Below are positions 57,622 to 64,000 of a stretch of DNA of 64,000 bases, one piece after another (within the stretch, counting starts at the first letter, position 1; every line of letters starts with the position of its first letter). Under the pieces are notes generated by a model, which was given only the letters and a program-made list of their open reading frames with translations, was not told where the DNA came from and made no database searches. Origin of the DNA: Tetrahymena thermophila SB210 (taxonomy: Eukaryota; Ciliophora; Oligohymenophorea; Hymenostomatida; Tetrahymenidae); NCBI RefSeq assembly GCF_000189635.1, contig NW_002476361.1, positions 62,001 to 126,000 on the forward strand. The letters run 5' to 3'. Both the position numbers and the translations under genes were made by a program.

Positions 57622-59411
57622 AAGAAAAAAAAGTTAGTAGCTTGTTAGGTACTCGCTGCGATGTTTACTCCGTTTTCAAAATTATAAGCCATAATAATTT
57701 AAATAAAATTTATAGTTGAAACTTATAACTCTTGCTAAAGAGAAAATTTATAATAAATAAAGCTTTTAATATAATCTCATCACTTACTCACTCACTCAAT
57801 TACTCACTTCTTCACAAAATTAACTCAAAATAAAATTTAATATTGTTTTTTCAAATATAAATAGAATTAATTCCAATTTATTAACAAATAAACTCAACCA
57901 ACACTAATTACATAAATAAATAAACTAAAAACTATCAATTAAGACTTAATCACTCACTAGTTTATATTACACTTCACTATAGATCATCAAATTACTTATA
58001 TTAGCTAGATTATAATTCAGTTAGATATGCTTAAAAAATTAATTAAGATAATTATCAAAATACTTCTTCAAAAAGCAAACAAATTTAATAGATAAATTGC
58101 ATTTTTGCTTAAAATATTATTTTAAAATTTAGTTTGTTTTAAATAATAAAATAAATTGAAAGACATAATTAACTGCAAAAATATTAAACCAAAAAAATTG
58201 TTTGCTGAATAATATAAAATTCGGCATTATTTTTCTGTAGCTATTTAACTATATATCAATTAATCAATAAAAAAAGCTACTAGAAGAATTAGAAGTATTA
58301 GATTGTAGTAATTCAATGTTTCTTTTAAGTATCTCCAAATTTATTTCCAATAAATAAATAAACACATAACTGACTAGCTAAAAATAAATAAAATAATAAC
58401 TAACAAACAAACAAACTAAAAATTAGCAAGTAGATATGAAAAAATAGTAGTTATTATCTATCCATAATTTCTTCTTTGTATTTATAGTATACAACTTCTT
58501 ATTCTATACGTTATAAATCATATAAATAAAGTGTTAAATTATTAATCTAAACCTAATTACCTACCTAAAATGTTAGTCTGTATCTTACTTACTAACAGAA
58601 TAACTAAATAAATAAATAACTAACTAACAAACTAAATTAAATTAATTAATACATCTTTATTTACTAATTGATAAAGAAACAAGCAAATATATAAATTCAA
58701 TAATAAATAAAACAGTTATATAGTAAAAATGTTGGTTTTTCTTATAAATGATGAAGTGACTAATAAACTTACATTTAATTTTTATTACAATTTGTATAAA
58801 TTTTATTTCATTTCTATTCAGTTACAAAAATTATCCATTCCAATACAAATAATCAAAAAAATTTGTTTCCTTTTACTTTAGCAATATCAATTAAAAAAGT
58901 ATCTATTAAATAATTTAATAATAAATTGATTTTATTGTTTGAAAAATATGTTTTTTAAGCAATAAAAATCTTTAAATTTATACCATATTCAAAAATTAAA
59001 AAAGCTACATAAAAAATTTAAAATGAATTAAGTTAATCATAAATTAATTTGAAGTATTTTATATTGAAGAGCAAATAATTATTTAATTAATAAAATTTTT
59101 ATTAGATTTAACTAAATATTAATTTTTCAAGATTAAAAAGATTAATTAGATTTTTTTTCTCTTGTTTTATCACTTTATAATTAATATAAAAATAAATGTT
59201 TTTTGACAATTAAAATATTTAATTATTTCTAAATTAAATTTTTTTTTATAAAATTATTTTGTTTGAAATGAAATTAAATAAAATATATTAATTTAAATCA
59301 AACTAATTGATTAACTTATAAGAAATGAATTGTAAAATATTTTACATACAAACTATTGAATGATGATATTATTTTATGGCTAGCATTTTACTTGGTTTGA
59401 ATTTTTTGTTA
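57622..59411. other. 1.8 kb convergent spacer, A/C-rich on the plus strand
   Basis: It lies between the kinase and the acidic protein gene, which converge. CACT/CTCA words cluster at 57779-57815, and AACA, AACT and AATA tetranucleotide-like words fill about 58330-58650. No gene is seen. Confidence 0.5.
57779..57815. repeat. Short CTCA/CACT repeat
   Basis: Imperfect CTCA tetranucleotide units just past the kinase 3' end. Confidence 0.6.
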
Positions 59412-61061
59412 TCAAAAGTATAAATCTTAAACAATTTTAAAAGGACTCAGATTAAAGTATAAATCTGATAGCTTATAAAGAATTATACTTTGCATTTAGA
59501 ATATGAATCTTTCGTTAAGTTTTACTTAAAGATCTTTTACTATTTATTAATTATTACCATATTTGTCATATTCTCTATGATATTTGTTAAAAGAGTATGA
59601 GATAGGTGATGTAAATATGCTTGGGTTAACTAAACTATCATAATAGCATTGATTGGTTAAATTTTAAAAACATAAGTGTCCTATTTTTCCGATAAAAAAT
59701 TTCTCAAAAACCCAAATAGTAAAAGGAAGAGAAAACTTTTTAATATTCCAATTAACTTAATTGATATAGGCACCATTCTTAAAAATAAAATTAACACCAA
59801 ATCCATATTCTCCTGTAAATGTAATTTATTTCACTTTATTATGAAGAATTATGTCATGAAAAACTGGATCATTTTACTATAATTCAATTTGTATGCTTTG
59901 TGCTACAATATTTTTTAAATTAAATATCCTTTGTTAAAACCCATAATTACCACAATTGCTTACTACATTATAACAACACATACAATGATCAATGCTTTGG
60001 TTTTGGTCATGAGTTATTATGTTTTGATCTTCAATAAAGAAATCTAGGTTTTCAACTTTTAAAACTTAGTTTTTCTCATCTAACAATTCAATTAAATCAG
60101 AATAAAAATTAGAATGATCAACATTTCTATATTTTTGTTGATTTGTATGGTAGAGTCTTTGTATATTAACAAATTAGAGATTTTAGATTTCTAATTCCTG
60201 TTCAAATAAACAATTCCTTATTAAGCTGAAGTTTATTTCAATTTCAAAATTACTATCTTTAGATATCATGTTGATAATTAGCTCATTCAAATTTTTGAAC
60301 TCATCTTAATAAGAGTTAACTTTAAGTAACTTTTAATTTTTGTTAGATTTTTATTTTAATATTTTCTAGAAATGTTTATTCATATTTTTATTTTTAAGAA
60401 ATCTGGTGTAATATTCTTATTCAAATAGGTCCTCAAATTTCTTTTCTTTTTTTTTGAAATGCCTATTTTAAGCTTTTTTAGTAGAATATAATTTTTCTTC
60501 AAGGATTTTTTAATTTCTTTTAACTATATCTATACTATCTTTTTAAATTAAAAGCAAAATATCATGTATTTCATCATAATCATCATCATCTTCTTCTTAT
60601 TCTTAATTTTTTTTATTTTGTTATAGTTATTCAATTGTTATTTCTTAAATATTATTTTCAATTTCCATATTTATTTCTCTTTCTTCTTCTTCTTCTTCCT
60701 CTTAAAATGAACTTTCTTATTCTTCTTACTCCTCAGATTGGTTATCTTCTTCATCACTGCCAATTTCTTCATCTTCTTCCTCCTCCTAATAGCTACTAAT
60801 TAATTTGTTATTTATTTCATTTTCAAGATTAAATAAATTCATTTAGTTAACTATTGAAATTATTTCTTTATAAGAATTCTAATTTAGTTGTTTATAAATT
60901 TAAGCAAGCTTTTAAGCTATTTATTGATATTCAATCTGTAAAATAGGAATTCTTATTATTTAGGAATAAGTGTCTTAAGTTTAAATTTGAAGTATTTCAT
61001 CCTCTAACTTAAATACAGCTGATTTTCCCTTTTCAAGAAGCTGATCAATTATTGTCAACAT
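59412..61061 (-). CDS. Acidic, Gln/Glu-rich protein of unknown function
   Basis: A single 549-codon frame ending in TGA; an open frame this long without TGA, and with shifting protein-like composition, is very unlikely by chance. N-terminal 90 residues are helical (MLTIIDQLLEKGKSAV...). Residues about 92-165 are an acidic block of Glu, Asp and Gln. Residues 165-240 are basic and coiled-coil-like, with 'HFKKKEKKFEDLFEQEYY'. From about 355 there is a Cys cluster, HCMCCYNVVSNCG, followed by a folded-looking C-terminal domain with 'ITFTGEYGFGVNFIFKNGAY' and aromatic-rich strands to the end. I do not recognise a family; the C-terminal part looks like a beta-rich domain that may be ciliate-specific. 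No paralogue occurs in the window. Confidence 0.75.
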
Positions 61062-62307
61062 ATATTAATTAAATTTTTTATAGTTTAAAAAATTTTTTAT
61101 AAATAAAATATTTGTATAAATCATCTATGTGTTTATAAAGGTATTTAGTTTGATGAAATATGTTAAATTCTTTAAATATTTTAAGCGGTAAATTTAATTT
61201 AAACCTTATAATCATTACTAACTAAATATAAACAAAATTTTTGACATTTTGTTAAATTCTTAGACTATTTAAAAAGCGGGAAATTATAAAAACAATTAAA
61301 TTAATATTCTAAGTAAATAAGCTCTTTTTATTATTGCTACTAAAATTATATTATAAATAGATATATATTCTGAAAAGAGAGAAAATTAATAATAGGGCTA
61401 TTAGGTGAAAATTAACCAATTTTTAGTTTTTTTAACAATTTTTGTTCATTTTTAAATATTTAATAATCATTAAAATGAAGGTTAAAGGTAATTAAATATT
61501 TTTAAAATTAATTAAATTTTTTATTTTAATTTAGTTTGTGTAGTAATATGATTTTTTATTTAAAATAAGAATAATACATATGATCTCTTTATCCAAAATA
61601 GCTTCAATTTAATATCTAATTTAAAAATAAAGACGTTTTCTAATCTATCTCATTTCAAATTAGTCAATTTGAAAATAGATTTAAATTAATTATTAATTTT
61701 TAAAAGCATAATTTAAATATTTTTTGTTTTTTAAATGAATTTTTTATTTATTTTATAAATAATTTGGGTATTAAATTTATAAATTAAAATTAATTTTTTA
61801 TTTTAAATCAATTTAAATTTTACAAATTAATTCAGATTTATTTTTTATTTTATTTATAATTTTAAACGAAATTATTTTAAATAAATATAATTGATAGAAA
61901 ATTTTTATATAGATGCTCTATAAATTTTAATTTATTCCAGAAAAATTAATAGTTTATTTGTTAATTGATTTGCTTAATTTTTATTAACAAGAATTCTTTA
62001 ATTGGTTTGCGATGATATCTATTTTTTGTTTATATTAGTTTTAGTTAGGCTAAGGAATGAATAGTAATAAAATATAAAAATAATAATTAGAATATTGCTA
62101 AAAATAAAAATAATGTAATTTAATAAAATAAATAGGATAAATTTAATGTTTATTAGATGAAATTTAATCTATTATTTTTTGTTTATAACTAATCCGTCAT
62201 TTATTTATTTATTTATTCTTTTTTTGTTATTACAATAAATTTTATTGTTTACTTTTTCCTTATAACTTAGAAACTCTCTTTAGCTAATTTACAGGTATAT
62301 TATCTTT

Positions 62308-63616
62308 TAATTTATTAGGTGGTTATCAAATATTCACCTAAAATTTAATAAATAGTTATTTTTTGATACTTAATGTCGATATTTTAGATTTTTTTAGGTG
62401 GCGTTACATGTAATTACTGCATTTTAAATGCTGAATTTGTTTTTCTTTCATTAGAATTCTGATTGACAATTTGTGTATTTAAAAAGAGTATTAACTAGAG
62501 ATATCTAAAATTGTTTTGCAGGAACGTGTGAAGGATAAACGGATGGTGTTGTTTTATGGTCTAAATTTAATTATATGGGATTATACTTCTAAAATATGCA
62601 TTAATAGGAATATAATTTGAATAGAATATCTGATAGAAAGCAATAGAAATATTCTTTTTTTGAAGTAGTATGTGTCAAATTTTAAATTATTTAAAAAATT
62701 TATATTTATTGCGTCATTTGTAAATTTGACTTGTTTCTCAAGTATTCATACAAAATAAATTCATCTATTTTTTTTTGTTGGCTTGATATGCTTACTGATA
62801 ATTTGAATTAAATAAATCTTTAATGATTATTCTAAAACATATTTAAATGGGATTCAATTGATAGTTTCTTAAAAAGCGAGTGCTAGCTCTCAAATTTAAG
62901 GAGTGGTCAAAAGTGACGAAATTTAATATTAAAGGAGAAAAAAAAATTGCGTTACGATTTATTGCAAGTTAAAAAATCGAATTATTATAATATATTTATT
63001 ATTACTTGAAGGATTACCAATTTAAAAAATATGTAATATTATATGGATAGATTTTAAATCAAAGAATGCAAAAAAAAAAAATTAATATCTTTTTTCATAG
63101 GCGTCCAGAAATAAAAAAAAGCAAACAAAAGACGCATCTCAAATGTCTATATTTTTGTATATAATTATTAATACTATTTTGGTATTAAATAAAATAGCAG
63201 CGTAATAGAAATTCGTGTAAAAAAACTATGAATAAAAAGAAAAGTTCTTTTAATTAATAAAAGTTTTTATGAGCATCAATCAACTAAAATGAAAATTTAA
63301 AGTTTCATTATGTTATTCATGAAAAAAAACTCTGTTTATTGTCAAAAATTATGGAAAGCAAAACTAATTCTTTACCAAATAATTTACAAATAAATAAGCA
63401 AGCAAATTTTCTTTAGTATGCAATTAAAAAACAAAAAAAAATCAAACAGCTCAATTTTTTTTTCTTTCATAAATTTGCCTACATTGAAAATAGCATGAAA
63501 AAGTAAAACAAATACCAATTAATTTATCAGAAGTAGTGCATCAGACAAAGAGTTCGACTTTATAATTTAAATATATATTCATTCATTCATTAATTGACTG
63601 CCCACCTAATAAATTA
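62308..63616. repeat. 15-base perfect inverted repeats 1.3 kb apart
   Basis: TAATTTATTAGGTGG at 62308-62322 recurs exactly in inverse orientation at 63602-63616. Its GG/GGTGG core is unusual for this A+T-rich spacer. Further AGGTGG words lie at 62396 and 63630 and an ACCT at 62332. No open frame for a transposase is seen between them, so it may be a non-autonomous element or chance. Confidence 0.3.
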
Positions 63617-63868
63617 CAAGAATTTCTAAGGTGGATCAATAGCAAATAATATTAGAATCCAAAAGTAAATAGTCCTATTTAAAGAATTTTCATTTAACTC
63701 ACCTTGAAACATTAACCTCCATTCAAATACTCCCCCACATTATCATTATAAAATAAATAAATAAATACACTGTTATTGATCAGCAGGAATAAATATAAAT
63801 TAAGCTTTCTTTATTTATTGAAAGAGTAAATAAATCAATAAATAAATAAATAATTCAATAATCAATAG

Positions 63869-63887
63869 TATCTATCTATCTATCTAT
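63869..63887. repeat. TATC tetranucleotide repeat
   Basis: Four and a half TATC units in the terminal spacer. Confidence 0.85.
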
Positions 63888-64000
63888 TTTTTCTCAAGCT
63901 AATTAAATCAGTCAGTCTATATTTCTTAATAGAGATACATACATACATAAAAACTATTAAAAGAATACGCTTGACAAAAAGTAAAAAAAGCAAGTAATCA

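Larger units (their letters stand above)
61062..64000. other. 2.9 kb intergenic right edge
   Basis: No gene. The inverted pair at 62308-62322 and 63602-63616 is listed separately. The interval 62400-63120 is slightly richer in G+C, with words such as GCGTTAC occurring twice (62402 and 62950). A TATC repeat sits at 63869-63887 and ATAC units at 63938-63950. The plus-strand gene that would use this region as promoter, if any, lies outside the window. Confidence 0.5.

Noticed and set aside
1-64000. Telomeric C4A2 repeats, the Tetrahymena chromosome-breakage motif, rRNA, CRISPR arrays and viral or LTR-type elements
   Set aside because: Looked for by eye on both strands and not found; the window appears to be chromosome interior.

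Overview
The window is about 80% A+T and comes from a ciliate nuclear genome, most likely Tetrahymena or a close oligohymenophorean relative. The evidence is direct. Every convincing gene reads through many in-frame TAA and TAG codons (read as Gln) and stops only at TGA. Introns are short, A+T-rich and GT...AG. A tRNA at 39311-39382 carries anticodon UUA, the Gln tRNA that decodes UAA in these ciliates. No telomere, chromosome-breakage motif, rRNA, CRISPR array or recognisable viral element was seen. A 100-base run of N (44533-44632) marks a scaffold gap.

Layout. 1-6.7 kb: two tandem copies of a roughly 3.5 kb unit, each with a small secreted protein resembling RlpA/expansin double-psi beta-barrels. 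6.7-38 kb: three tandem paralogues of a P5B (ATP13A-type) P-type ATPase, all on the minus strand, each with 13 exons and the same intron positions and phases. Between ATPases 1 and 2 lie three secreted MACPF-domain proteins with a ricin-B-like C-terminal segment, two of them head to head. Between ATPases 2 and 3 lie leucine-rich-repeat remnants and a serine carboxypeptidase. 38-43 kb: the tRNA-Gln(UUA), an unusual G+C-richer non-coding island, an A-rich tract and an arrestin-fold protein with a Gln-rich tail. 43.9-49 kb: two tandem UFD2/UBE4-type U-box ubiquitin ligases, damaged by the N gap. The 3' end of one abuts the truncated body of the other. 50.7-64 kb: a dual-specificity phosphatase, a casein-kinase-1-like kinase with a spliced disordered tail, an acidic protein of unknown function, and long A+T-rich spacers.

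How the genes may work together (inference). P5B ATPases of other eukaryotes export polyamines from endolysosomes, S10 carboxypeptidases are usually lysosomal or vacuolar, and MACPF and RlpA-like proteins are secreted. The first 38 kb could therefore be a neighbourhood of expanded genes for the phagosomal, lysosomal and secretory life of a bacterivorous ciliate. The right half holds ordinary signalling and protein-turnover genes. Exon boundaries were read by eye. They rest on paralogue agreement and frame arithmetic, not on transcript data.
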